This document shows, piece by piece, positions 35,420 to 43,915 of a stretch of 64,000 nucleotides of DNA. Within the stretch, counting starts at the first letter, position 1. Every line of letters starts with the position of its first letter. Both the position numbers and the translations under genes were made by a program. A model generated the notes under the pieces. It searched no databases, was not told where the DNA came from, and worked only from the letters and a program-made list of their open reading frames with translations. Source of the stretch: Afifella aestuarii (lineage in GTDB: Bacteria; Pseudomonadota; Alphaproteobacteria; Rhizobiales; Afifellaceae); assembly GCF_004023665.1 (NCBI RefSeq), contig NZ_SAUF01000002.1:1-64000 (forward strand). Reading direction: 5' to 3'.

Positions 35420-35743
35420 TTAAAGGTCGCGCTCATGCGCGAAGGTGAAACGCCGCCGCGGCCGGCCGAGCCAGAAGAGGAGCGCGGCCACGACGAGCAA
35501 GACGGCGAAGGTCGGTGCCGTCAGCACCACCTTCTCGAGAAACGCCCAGAGCCACGGCACCTTGTCGGCAACGGCATGATGTGCGGCATCGAGGCTCGCG
35601 GCCGCCCAATTCGCCCAGGTCTCGGCAAAGGGCGTGAGAACGAGGCGTGATTCGGCAATCGATTTCGCCGCATCGATGACGGCCATGACGAGGCCTGCGG
35701 CAGCGAGCCAGATGGCCAGGAAACGAAGAAGAAAGCGGATCAT
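35420..35743 (-). CDS. hypothetical two-span membrane protein
   Basis: 107-residue protein with one N-terminal (about 5-25, [19 protein letters not shown]) and one C-terminal (about 74-92, [17 protein letters not shown]) hydrophobic segment and a soluble helix-rich middle; the tail [14 protein letters not shown] is basic. Not assigned to a family here, though it is typical of conserved Hyphomicrobiales membrane proteins. It is 62 bases upstream of msrA and may share its transcript. Confidence 0.7.
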   Translation of the reverse strand: MIRFLLRFLAIWLAAAGLVMAVIDAAKSIAESRLVLTPFAETWANWAAASLDAAHHAVADKVPWLWAFLEKVVLTAPTFAVLLVVAALLFWLGRPRRRFTFAHERDL

Positions 35744-36039
35744 CTGGCCTTGCGCAGCACTTGAGGTTTCATTCCTGGCTCATTAGGTAGGGCCGCGCCG
35801 GCTCGCGTGCAATCGCGCTCCGGCTTTTCGTCGACGCTCGGTCTTCGACGTTTCGCATCAGGCCTCGTCTGCGTGCCCGGTCACCGACCGGACGGCTTGG
35901 CGGGACCGCCGCGGCCGGTTCCGATCGCAAGATTGCGCGCCCGTCGCAGAAGGCCGAAACGACGCTGACCGCAACAGCGACGAATTCGTGCTCTCCGCCT
36001 TGCCCTCAGGGCGCGGCATCGCTAAAGGGGAGCCTCGCC

Positions 36040-36129
36040 GGAGGGATGGCCGAGTGGTCGAAGGCGCACGCCTGGAACGCGTGTAGGCGGGCAACCGTCT
36101 CGAGGGTTCGAATCCCTCTCCCTCCGCCA
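36040..36129 (+). tRNA. tRNA-Ser (anticodon GGA)
   Basis: Complete class II tRNA: acceptor arm GGAGGGA (36040-36046) pairs with TCCCTCC (36119-36125), discriminator G, encoded CCA at 36127-36129. The anticodon loop CTGGAAC places GGA at 36074-36076; the long variable arm and the T-arm GGTTCGAATCC are present. Reads serine UCC/UCU codons. Confidence 0.97.
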
Positions 36130-36223
36130 TTTTCGTGCGCCGATTTGCGCCGCATGGCGACGACATGAAGTTCGCAGACTGTACCACCCGCATACCGCTT
36201 CCGCGTCCGGCCTCGCCGCAGCC

Positions 36224-36505
36224 TTGATCGGCGCCATCGACCTGATGAGCATCAGGGCAGCGCAAAACCTCGTCGGATGGCTTCACGCCGGTGGAAATTC
36301 CGCGGCTTTGGTCTTGGTGATTTTCAATTGGAACATGCGCGCAGCTGATCCGGCGGCAGGCGTTCTGCTCTGGGGGCTGACGCTGACATTGGTCATGGCT
36401 GTCGGCTTGTTGGTGACGGGCTGGGCCGGAGGGCATCTCGTCTATGTCTATACCGGGTGGGAACCCGCCCGGCTGAGGATACGTCTGACTCCTCCTGAGC
36501 AATGA
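36224..36505 (+). pseudogene. DUF2231-like membrane protein, 5'-truncated
   Basis: The frame reads [27 protein letters not shown] and LLVTGWAGGHLVYVYTG, matching the C-terminal half of DUF2231 membrane proteins (conserved WHA.xN and GWxGGxLVY). The N-terminal half (including the usual HPxxxHFP) is missing; the frame stays open back towards tRNA-Ser ([12 protein letters not shown]) but without a start other than TTG 36224. It is therefore probably a remnant cut at the tRNA, though a short functional protein cannot be excluded. Confidence 0.6.
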
Positions 36506-36686
36506 TCCTCATGCGCGCCCTCACGGAGCGGCCGGCCGGAGCCAGTGGATCCGAGACCGTGATGTCATTGCGGCCCGAGGCCGGCATCGCCTGGGGATTT
36601 CGTCACCCTGGTGAGAGTTCCAAAAAAGTGCCGCGGCTACACCATTCGCCGAAGGGGCGCTTTGCGGGACGACCGGAGAACGCGTT

Positions 36687-37397
36687 TCACGCCGTCGGCT
36701 CCAGGGATTTGATCTTGCCCTTTTCAAGCGTCAGGATCTTGTTGCAAGTGCGCTTCAGCAGCGTCGGATTGTGGCTGGCGAGGATCATGATGCCGGCCTT
36801 TTCGGCAAGCGCGTTCATGCGGCTCGCCGCCTTGTCCTGAAAGCTCTTGTCGCCTGCGCCGATCCACTCGTCCATGACCAGGATTTCGGGCTCGAAGCTC
36901 GTCGCGACCGAAAAGGCGAGGCGCGCCGCCATGCCCTGGCTGTAGGCTTTCAGCGGCATGTCGATGAATTCGCCGAGCTCGCTGAACTCGATGATCTCGG
37001 GCATGCGCTCGGCGATCTCTTCCTTGCTCCAGCCGTTGATGAGGCCGCGGAGCTCGACATTGCGCCGGCCGGTCGCCTCGCCGCGAAAGCCGAGCGTGAT
37101 GTTGAAGAGCGCATCGACGCGCCCGTCGATCTTCACGACGCCGCCACTCGGTTCATAGACGCCGTAGATGACCTTGAGCAGCGTCGTCTTGCCGGCTCCG
37201 TTCGGACCGGCAAGGCCGAGCCGGTCGCCAGCTTTGAGATCGAGGCTGACGCCATCGAGCGCGGTGACGAAGCGTTTCGTGCCGCGGCCGCCGATGACGC
37301 CGCCGGGTGGGCTCAGCCTGCGGTCGGTCGGGCGAAAGCTCAGCTTGTGCCGGACGCGGTAGACGAGGCTGACATTGTCGAGATGAATGGAGGGCAT
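36687..37397 (-). CDS. polysaccharide ABC exporter ATPase (Wzt/KpsT-like)
   Basis: ATPase of a polysaccharide-export ABC transporter of the O-antigen/capsule type. Walker A is [11 protein letters not shown], signature YSQGMAARLAFSVA (the degenerate signature of this class), Walker B EILVMDEWIGAGD. 236 aa, without the C-terminal glycan-recognition domain of long Wzt proteins, hence KpsT-like or short Wzt. The ATG at 37397 overlaps the permease stop (ATGA). Works with the adjacent permease to move undecaprenyl-linked or lipid-linked polysaccharide across the inner membrane. Confidence 0.9.
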   Translation of the reverse strand: MPSIHLDNVSLVYRVRHKLSFRPTDRRLSPPGGVIGGRGTKRFVTALDGVSLDLKAGDRLGLAGPNGAGKTTLLKVIYGVYEPSGGVVKIDGRVDALFNITLGFRGEATGRRNVELRGLINGWSKEEIAERMPEIIEFSELGEFIDMPLKAYSQGMAARLAFSVATSFEPEILVMDEWIGAGDKSFQDKAASRMNALAEKAGIMILASHNPTLLKRTCNKILTLEKGKIKSLEPTA

Positions 37398-38179
37398 CAC
37401 AGGACGAAGATGATCTGCCGACGGAAACGGCCGAGGCTCCAGAGAGCCAGGAGCCACGAAATGGCGCCGATCAGGCCGCAGACATAGAAGGCATGCAGCG
37501 GCAGGACGCCGTCCGTGATCGGAACGCGTACGATCTCGAGGAAATAGGTGAACGGGTTCCAGAAATAGAAATGCCCGCGGATGGCGCCTTCGGCCGGATA
37601 CCAGAAGATCGGCGTGAGAAAGAGACCGAGCCGGATGATGTTGCCGACGACGAACTGCAGGTCGGGGAAGAAGGCCCCGGCCACGGCAAGGACCGTGATC
37701 GCGGCCGGGGTGATCGCGATGATCAGAAGAATACCGATAAGCGACCATATCCAGGCCACCGTGATCGGCGTTCCGAGAATGAAGAGCAGGCCGAGAAGGC
37801 CGATGAGGGCGTAGCCGGCGCGAATGAGCGACTGCATGGTCAGTCGGAACACGTAGACGGAGAGGGGCAGGCGCGTGCCCTTGATGAAGTTCTCCTCACG
37901 CACGAAGAGCGAGATGCTCTGGTTGATCACTTCCGACAGATACATCCAGACGAAGAAGCCGAGCGCGACATAGGCCGAAAAGCCGGCGCCGCGCGCATAA
38001 CCGAAGATGGCGATAAACGTCCCGACGAAGGCGAGGTAGTTGATGAGAAGCCAGATCGGACCGAGCGCCGTGCGTCGGTGCTGATCGGTGATGTCCTCGC
38101 CCGCGAGTGCCATCCAGGCGCGGCGGAAGGCGATCCCTTCGCGCAGATCCGCGAATGCGGCCCACAGCCATTTCAGCAT
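37397..38179 (-). CDS. polysaccharide ABC exporter permease (Wzm/KpsM-like)
   Basis: ABC-2 type permease with six hydrophobic segments in 260 aa: RTALGPIWLLINYLAFVGTF, YVALGFFVWMYLSEVINQSI, LTPIFWYPAEGAIRG and NPFTYFLEIVR are the usual polysaccharide-exporter blocks. ATG 38179 has GAGG nine bases upstream; the open frame to 38356 adds no membrane or family features. Translationally coupled to the ATPase downstream. Substrate is the glycan made by neighbouring transferases (inference). Confidence 0.9.
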   Translation of the reverse strand: MLKWLWAAFADLREGIAFRRAWMALAGEDITDQHRRTALGPIWLLINYLAFVGTFIAIFGYARGAGFSAYVALGFFVWMYLSEVINQSISLFVREENFIKGTRLPLSVYVFRLTMQSLIRAGYALIGLLGLLFILGTPITVAWIWSLIGILLIIAITPAAITVLAVAGAFFPDLQFVVGNIIRLGLFLTPIFWYPAEGAIRGHFYFWNPFTYFLEIVRVPITDGVLPLHAFYVCGLIGAISWLLALWSLGRFRRQIIFVL

Positions 38180-38277
38180 TGCCGTTGCCTCATGCAACGC
38201 CGTCCCGCCGGAAGTGCCTGAGCACGCCCTGGGCCGAGGCGACCGCGGGCGCGCGTCGGCGCGACGGGATGGCAGCG

Positions 38278-39225
38278 TCATAGGCGATTGATGATGCAGC
38301 CGACATAAAGGCCGATATCTCCGTAGACGGTCTGTCGATAAGCGCCGGATTTCCAAAGCGCGGAAAGCCTTCGAGGCAACGGGCCGGAGCGCGCTTGTTC
38401 GATGCGTTCGATGACGTTTCGCGCATCCGGTGTCAAGAGATCCCAGCAGGCCCGAAGACCGGCGAGATTATGCGCGTTCCATCCCTGAAACCCGCCCTTG
38501 GTGAGGAAGGTGATCCGGCGCAAGCGAGCGGGCCAGGAGGAGTTGGCGCCGACGAGATTGCAGCCGTGCTGTCGGTAGCCGATGCGCGCTTCTGGCGAGT
38601 AATGCACCCGTCCGCCGGCTCCCGTCACCATCATATAGCACCACCAATCGTGGCTCACGAAGTCGCTGCGGCGGGACGCTTCCCGCATCAGCTCATGGGC
38701 GGCCCTGTTCATGACCATCGTGTTGCCGCCCGCAATGCTCTGCAGGATGGCGTTCTGGAAGCTCGGTGTGCGCGGGAACAGCGGTGAATAGCCAAGGAGA
38801 CTGCCGTCCTCGGTGATGAGGCGCGTGCGGGTGCAGTAGAGCGCCGGCGTGTTCGGGTCCTCGCCCGCGAGCCAGGCGAGCGCAGCGGCGAGCTTGTCCT
38901 CGTCCCACAGGTCGTCCTGGTCGCAGAAGGCCACGTAATCGGCTTCGATATCGGGATTGGCAAGAAGCGCTCGGAAGTTTGCCGCGAAGCCATTCCGTGG
39001 CCCTGCCAGGCGACGGCAGGCTCCCTTGTCCCATTGCCGTTCCGTCTCTGTCAGGATCTTGTCGGAGCCATCGGAGGAACCATCGTCTGAGATCCAAAGG
39101 TCAATGAGTGCGACGGTCTGGTTTTTCAGGGATTGGATTTGCGGCAGCAGGAAACGCTCACCGTTGTAGACCGACAGGAGGACGGCGGTCCGCGGCGCAT
39201 CCGGTTTCATTCGCGGCAAGGACAT
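38278..39225 (-). CDS. family 2 glycosyltransferase (rhamnosyltransferase-like)
   Basis: GT-A fold enzyme: TAVLLSVYNGERFLLPQI, WISDDGSSDGSDKIL and the nucleotide-sugar-binding CDQDDLWDEDKLAAALAWL block (DQDD) are characteristic of the WbbL/RfbN-type rhamnosyl/galactosyl transferases of O-antigen synthesis. 315 aa, no membrane segments. Lies 98 bases upstream of the Wzm-like gene, same strand; likely adds a sugar to the exported glycan. Confidence 0.85.
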   Translation of the reverse strand: MSLPRMKPDAPRTAVLLSVYNGERFLLPQIQSLKNQTVALIDLWISDDGSSDGSDKILTETERQWDKGACRRLAGPRNGFAANFRALLANPDIEADYVAFCDQDDLWDEDKLAAALAWLAGEDPNTPALYCTRTRLITEDGSLLGYSPLFPRTPSFQNAILQSIAGGNTMVMNRAAHELMREASRRSDFVSHDWWCYMMVTGAGGRVHYSPEARIGYRQHGCNLVGANSSWPARLRRITFLTKGGFQGWNAHNLAGLRACWDLLTPDARNVIERIEQARSGPLPRRLSALWKSGAYRQTVYGDIGLYVGCIINRL

Positions 39226-39561
39226 CGTCTACGCTGCCCCGCTTTGGTGAAAATCCGGCGCTGCTCGCATTCGTGTGCGGTGCCGCTTTGCGATGGCGCT
39301 CATCGCGTCGAACCGCGATGCCGGAAGGTGGCATGCCCCGGTCTCACAGACGGGACCTTCGCGACGTCTCCCGAGGCGTCGATGCAGCGTCGCGATGCGG
39401 AGGTGTGCGGAGCGTCTGGCAGAACTGGCAAGCCGGCTGACCCTGGGTTGAAAATCGACGAGGCTCATGTCCGGCGCAATAGGGTGATTTTGAGGCATCC
39501 AGGGATCGACGGGCGGCTTTGGTCCGTCGCGGCCAAGGCATCATCGTCGTCACGCGCTCTG
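39226..39561. other. intergenic, no gene seen
   Basis: 336 bases between the acyltransferase stop and the GT2 start, both minus strand. Frames in it are Arg/Ser-rich with no family resemblance and no ribosome site. It may carry an internal promoter; none was identified. Confidence 0.5.
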
Positions 39562-40659
39562 TCAACCCTTCCGCGGCGCGCTCGGCGCGGAGCGCATGGC
39601 AGGCCGGCGCCTCGGTCCTGCAAGGCGTCGGATGAGACGGCGCGCCGGTCTCTCGAAGACGGTGAAGATCACGAAGGATTGGAGGATGGCAAGCGAGATG
39701 GCCGAAACCGCGAAAAGGACGGGATGGGTCTGCGGGTCGAGGATGTAGCGCAGATTGCCGATCGCCAGCATGTGGGTGAGGTAGAGCGAATAAGAGATGT
39801 CACCGAGTTTGCGCAGCCAATGCGTGCCGAGAAGATCTGCGGCGAGATTGCTGCGCAGGGTGAAGAAGAGAAGGAAGAAGACGGCCAACGCAATCTGCGG
39901 CTCCCACCACATGCGTGGCGTATGCCCGAACAGCCAGATGAATGGCATGGGGAAGAGAAAGGCGGTCATCACGGCGGAGGCGACGAAGCCGGCTTCGTTG
40001 AGCCTCGGCGCGAGATGGATGCGTTGGGACAGAAGCTTCGTCGCCATGCCGATGACGAAGTAATGCCCGAGATGCATGACCGGCATGGAGAAGGGCGGCA
40101 GGAGATAATAGGCGAGTGCGATCGCCAGGCAGGCGACGAGGGCGAGATTGCCCGAGACGCGGTAGAGGATCCAGAAGAGCGGGAAGAGCGCGTAGAACCG
40201 CAGCTCGACCGGGATCGTCCAAAGCACATTTTCGCCGCGCCGCAGAAGCAGGTGGTCGATGAGATCGGCGCCGTCGATGGAATAGACGAAAGGATATTCG
40301 CCACTCTTCCACCGCGTCACCGCGTAGGAGAGAAAGACCACGGCGAGGAAAAGCGGCACGACACGGGCGACGCGGGCCACAAGATATTTGTAGAGCGCAG
40401 AAGGCCGCGGTGGCGTTTCGAAATAGATATGCGCCATCAGAAAGCCCGACAGCGCAAAGAAGATCATGACACCGATCTGACCGCCGCCGCGCTGAAAATA
40501 GTCCTGCGCGATGCCCGTGGCGCTCGCCACATGCGAGAGCATGACGATGACTGCCGCTATGCCCCGCAGACCGTCGAGCGCCGGGATATGCGCCGGAACG
40601 GGGGCGGGACCTGGCCAAGGCTGGCTCTCGTCGCGGGCGGTCCGCAGGCGGTCGGACAT
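39562..40659 (-). CDS. acyltransferase 3 family (OafA/ExoZ-like)
   Basis: Multi-span membrane O-acyltransferase of the Acyl_transf_3 family, acetylating or succinylating surface sugars. N-terminal PALDGLRGIAAVIVMLSHV, FFALSGFLMAHIYF and WTIPVELRFYALFPLFW (catalytic-type blocks) are present, with about ten hydrophobic segments in 365 aa. Its start lies two bases from the methyltransferase stop. Probably decorates the polysaccharide exported by the Wzm/Wzt pair. Confidence 0.88.
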   Translation of the reverse strand: MSDRLRTARDESQPWPGPAPVPAHIPALDGLRGIAAVIVMLSHVASATGIAQDYFQRGGGQIGVMIFFALSGFLMAHIYFETPPRPSALYKYLVARVARVVPLFLAVVFLSYAVTRWKSGEYPFVYSIDGADLIDHLLLRRGENVLWTIPVELRFYALFPLFWILYRVSGNLALVACLAIALAYYLLPPFSMPVMHLGHYFVIGMATKLLSQRIHLAPRLNEAGFVASAVMTAFLFPMPFIWLFGHTPRMWWEPQIALAVFFLLFFTLRSNLAADLLGTHWLRKLGDISYSLYLTHMLAIGNLRYILDPQTHPVLFAVSAISLAILQSFVIFTVFERPARRLIRRLAGPRRRPAMRSAPSAPRKG

Positions 40660-40660
40660 G

Positions 40661-41812
40661 TCAGCCGCGCTTGCGGCCGATCAAGGTCGTGGCCGAGGCG
40701 AGTTCGAACTGGGCCGTCTCGCTCAAATCTTTGACGAAAGGCTGCTGGCGCGCCTTCCAGTAGCGGCTCGTCAGAATATCGCGCACGCTCATCTCGGCAA
40801 ATTCCGGGCGCGCGTCCTCCGGCAGCCCCTGCATATAGGAGCGCAAGATCCATTGCAGCGAGCGGAACGGGTGCTGGTGGTCGTCGACGATGTGCTCGAT
40901 GACCTCGATTTCCGCACCGTAGAGACGGCGATGACCTGAGCGCGTCATGTTGAAATAATGGTCCGGATAGCCGTGTTCTGGCTGCATGAAGGGGATTCCG
41001 GAAAACAGCAATCCGCCCGGCTTCAGCACACGCACGATTTCCTTTGCGCAAGTGAAGGGATCATCGACATGCTCGAGCACCGCGAGTGTCAGCACCATAT
41101 CGAAGGTGTTGTCCGCGAAGGGAAGAGCCTGGCCGACGGTAAGGAGGTCCGTCGACGGATAGTCGAAGATCTCCATGTAGATCACGCCGGGCCGCTCGAT
41201 CCGCTTGAAGCCGGCGCCGAAATCGAGCGCCATGAAGTCTTCGTCCCGCGCCGCGGCAAGCTGGGTTTCGAGAAGGCTCGGATAGGGATGGTCGGAAACC
41301 CCGTCGGCCTTGTCGGCAAGCTTTCCGGAGAAGCCATAAGCGGGATCGAGCATATTGACGGCGCCGAAGGGTGGAAGCGGCGTGGAAAAGCCAGCCTGCG
41401 GAAAGACAAGAGCCTCGTCTTTCTCCACCCCGGCTTCACGGCTCTGCCAGTGCCGCAGATGGTGGACGAGCCAGTCCCGCTTGCGAAGTTTGGCAGAACG
41501 CGCCGCTGCGACGGTGTCGGCAAGATCGGGCGCGATCGTGACCTCAAGCGCGCCGGCCGGATTGCCATCCACTTCCGCAATGAGGGGCAATGGCGCGTTC
41601 AGAGCTTTCGCGTCGAGCCGCGTGAGATCGACATAGGCCCGAAAGCCGATCCCGCCTTGCCCGAGATCGGGGCGCGCTACCTTGCTGACACCAAGCGGCA
41701 CGCCGGCAAGTCTGAGATCAAGAGGTCCCTCGGAGGCATGTGCAACCCATCCCTCGAACACGTCATAAGGCGTGGAGAGCTCGGCAGTTGGGTGGCTGTC
41801 GAGGTGGATCAT
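40661..41812 (-). CDS. class I SAM-dependent methyltransferase
   Basis: The catalytic domain occupies residues about 185-383: FMALDFGAGFKRI (motif I), ALPFADNTFDMVLTLAVLEHVDDP and EIVRVLKPGGLLF. The N-terminal 180 residues (starting MIHLDSHPTAELSTPYDV) resemble the carbohydrate-linked extension found in GT-associated methyltransferases, with LRKRDWLVHHLRHWQSREAG. ATG 41812 (383 aa) is taken; the frame remains open far upstream only because it runs antisense to the T1SS gene. First gene of the minus-strand run ending in the polysaccharide exporter. Confidence 0.82.
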   Translation of the reverse strand: MIHLDSHPTAELSTPYDVFEGWVAHASEGPLDLRLAGVPLGVSKVARPDLGQGGIGFRAYVDLTRLDAKALNAPLPLIAEVDGNPAGALEVTIAPDLADTVAAARSAKLRKRDWLVHHLRHWQSREAGVEKDEALVFPQAGFSTPLPPFGAVNMLDPAYGFSGKLADKADGVSDHPYPSLLETQLAAARDEDFMALDFGAGFKRIERPGVIYMEIFDYPSTDLLTVGQALPFADNTFDMVLTLAVLEHVDDPFTCAKEIVRVLKPGGLLFSGIPFMQPEHGYPDHYFNMTRSGHRRLYGAEIEVIEHIVDDHQHPFRSLQWILRSYMQGLPEDARPEFAEMSVRDILTSRYWKARQQPFVKDLSETAQFELASATTLIGRKRG

Positions 41813-42142
41813 GGGGGCGCCTATACGAGTTGCGTGACGATCTTGTCCAGGCGAGATGATCCTCGTCACTGAGGTCGGCAGCGTTTGGCACGAATCTCTC
41901 ATCGTTTCGCCGCAATATCGTCCGAAACGCTGTGCTTGTGAGACTTCGTTAGCATGTGCTAGCTGATAATCTATCCCAGATGCTATTGCAGGCATGGGTT
42001 TGAATAGAGGCGGTCTGGCATGCGACGGTGGCCGCTTTCCGGCGGCCAGGAACGACCCGGGACGCGGGTTTGGTTTCGGGAGTCTCCTTTCCATCTTGCG
42101 GAAAGCCGCTGACGGCTTCCGCAACGGGTGTTCGGCAGCGCA
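41813..42142. other. divergent leader region of methyltransferase and T1SS genes
   Basis: 330 bases without a gene, holding the promoters of both directions. The last 50 bases carry a strong hairpin (42096-42124, listed separately). No sigma-70 consensus was convincing. Confidence 0.5.
42096..42124 (+). promoter_or_regulatory. leader hairpin before the T1SS ATPase gene
   Basis: TTGCGGAAAGCCG (42096-42108) pairs with CGGCTTCCGCAA (42113-42124) around the loop CTGA, a 12-base-pair stem with one bulged A. No T-run follows, so it is not a terminator; it ends 18 bases before ATG 42143 and could control translation or mRNA stability. Confidence 0.5.
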
Positions 42143-43915
42143 ATGACAGAACTTGACCACGCGACCTCCAGTGTCCGCCGCGCCTTTATTGGCGTGTTCA
42201 TCATGAGCGGGATCACCTCCGTTCTGATGCTGGCGCTGCCGTTTTACATGATGCAGGTGTTTCAGCGGGTGCTGCCGAGCCGCAGCGAGGAAACGCTCAT
42301 CGCGCTTTCGATCCTCGCCTTCATCGCTTTTGCGACCTACGGCATTTTCGAGGCGTTGCGCATGGCGGTCCTGGCGCGGGCGGCCGCGCGATACGAAGCC
42401 ATGCTCGCAGGGCCAGTCGTTTACGCGCATTTCCTGGATGGCAGCCGCGATGCGTCCTCCGGCATGGAGCTCATGCAGGATGTGCGGCAGGTGAAGACCT
42501 TCATCGGCTCGCGCGCGCTGGCCGCGGTGGCCGAGGCTCCGTTCATCCCGATCTTCGTCGCTGTCCTCTTCATGGTCGACATTGCGCTCGGGATTTTGAT
42601 CACTTGCGGCATGGTGGTGATGGTCGTCGTCGCCATCCTCCAGCAGCGCGCCATGAAGCGCGGCATCGAAGTGCAGAACGACGCCCAGCGCGGCGCCAAC
42701 CGGATCCTGCAATCGCATATCGAACAATCCGAAACGGTACGCGTCCTCGGCCTGCAGAAGACGGCGATCGCGCGCTGGGGCAGCCTCAATGCGCGCGGCC
42801 TCACCGCTTTCGTCAATCTGCAGACGGTCGGTGCGCTCTTCGGCGGCTTTTCCCGCTTCATGCGCTTCAGCCTGCAGGCCTCGATCCTCGGCGTCGGCGC
42901 CTTTCTGGCGCTCGAGGGCGATGTCGCGGCGGTGGTCGTCTTCGCCTGCATGATGCTCGGTGGGCGGGCCCTCGCGCCGCTCGACGGCCTCGTCGGTTCG
43001 TGGAGCGCGCTGACGAACGCCTGGTCCGCTCATAACCGCGTCCGCGATGCGCTGATCGGCTTTTATGTCGAGCCGGAAAGGACGGCCCTGCCGGAGCCCA
43101 AGGGCAATTTCATGGTCGAGAAGCTCGTCTTCGGCGTGCGCGGCTCCGACGAGGCGATTATCAAGCGCATCTCCTTTGGCATCGAAGCCGGCGAGACCAT
43201 CGGCATCATCGGACCGAGCGGCGCCGGCAAATCGACGCTTCTGCGCCTGCTTGCCGGCGGGCTGATGCCGAATGCCGGCCATGTGCGTCTGGACGGCGCC
43301 GACATGCGCAACTGGAACCGCATCCAGCTCGGCGAATATATGGGCTACGTGCCGCAAGCGGTCGATTTCTTCCCCGGCACGATCGGTGAGAACATCGCCC
43401 GTTTCGACCCCGACGCGTCGGACACCGACATCGTCGAGGCGGCGCAGCAGGCGGGCATTCACGAGATGATCCTGCGCTTCCCGCGCGCTTACGACACGCG
43501 CATCGGCACGGGCGGGATGCAGCCGTCGGGCGGCCAGAAGCAGCTGATTGCGCTCGCCCGCGCGCTTTACCGCAATCCGCGGCTCATCTTCCTCGACGAG
43601 CCCAATTCCAATCTCGACCAGGAGGGTGACCACATTCTTCTGGGCGCGGTGAGCCGCGCTAAGGCGCGTGGGGCCACCATCATCCTCGTGACGCAGCGCC
43701 CGGTGCTGCTGCAGGTCGTCGACCGCGTGCTCTTGATGAAGAACGGCACGATCGAGAATTACGGGCCGCGCCAGGAAGTTCTGCCTAAGGTGGTGAAGCC
43801 GGCGAGCGTGGAACGGCGGCCCGTGCGCCAGATCCAGCAGCCGAAAGGCGCCGAGGAGGCGAACGACAAGACGGACGGCCAGGTCGCGGCCGGCGCGGGA
43901 GGGTCCGCATCGTGA
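42143..43915 (+). CDS. type I secretion ABC transporter (PrtD family)
   Basis: Inner-membrane ABC exporter of a type I secretion system. Membrane domain of six spans in residues about 20-300 (GVFIMSGITSVLMLALPFYM, ALPFYMMQVFQRVLPSRS is the PrtD/RsaD signature), then an ATPase with Walker A GPSGAGKST, signature PSGGQKQLIALA and Walker B LIFLDEPNSNLD. No N-terminal C39 peptidase domain, so the substrate keeps a C-terminal signal. ATG 42143 is preferred; a GTG at 42128 would abut the leader hairpin. Overlaps the HlyD gene by four bases. Confidence 0.93.
   Translation: MTELDHATSSVRRAFIGVFIMSGITSVLMLALPFYMMQVFQRVLPSRSEETLIALSILAFIAFATYGIFEALRMAVLARAAARYEAMLAGPVVYAHFLDGSRDASSGMELMQDVRQVKTFIGSRALAAVAEAPFIPIFVAVLFMVDIALGILITCGMVVMVVVAILQQRAMKRGIEVQNDAQRGANRILQSHIEQSETVRVLGLQKTAIARWGSLNARGLTAFVNLQTVGALFGGFSRFMRFSLQASILGVGAFLALEGDVAAVVVFACMMLGGRALAPLDGLVGSWSALTNAWSAHNRVRDALIGFYVEPERTALPEPKGNFMVEKLVFGVRGSDEAIIKRISFGIEAGETIGIIGPSGAGKSTLLRLLAGGLMPNAGHVRLDGADMRNWNRIQLGEYMGYVPQAVDFFPGTIGENIARFDPDASDTDIVEAAQQAGIHEMILRFPRAYDTRIGTGGMQPSGGQKQLIALARALYRNPRLIFLDEPNSNLDQEGDHILLGAVSRAKARGATIILVTQRPVLLQVVDRVLLMKNGTIENYGPRQEVLPKVVKPASVERRPVRQIQQPKGAEEANDKTDGQVAAGAGGSAS

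Noticed and set aside
39133-40734. 533-residue plus-strand frame opposite the acyltransferase and GT2 genes
   Set aside because: Charged, low-complexity mirror frame; the minus strand carries known families and coupled starts.
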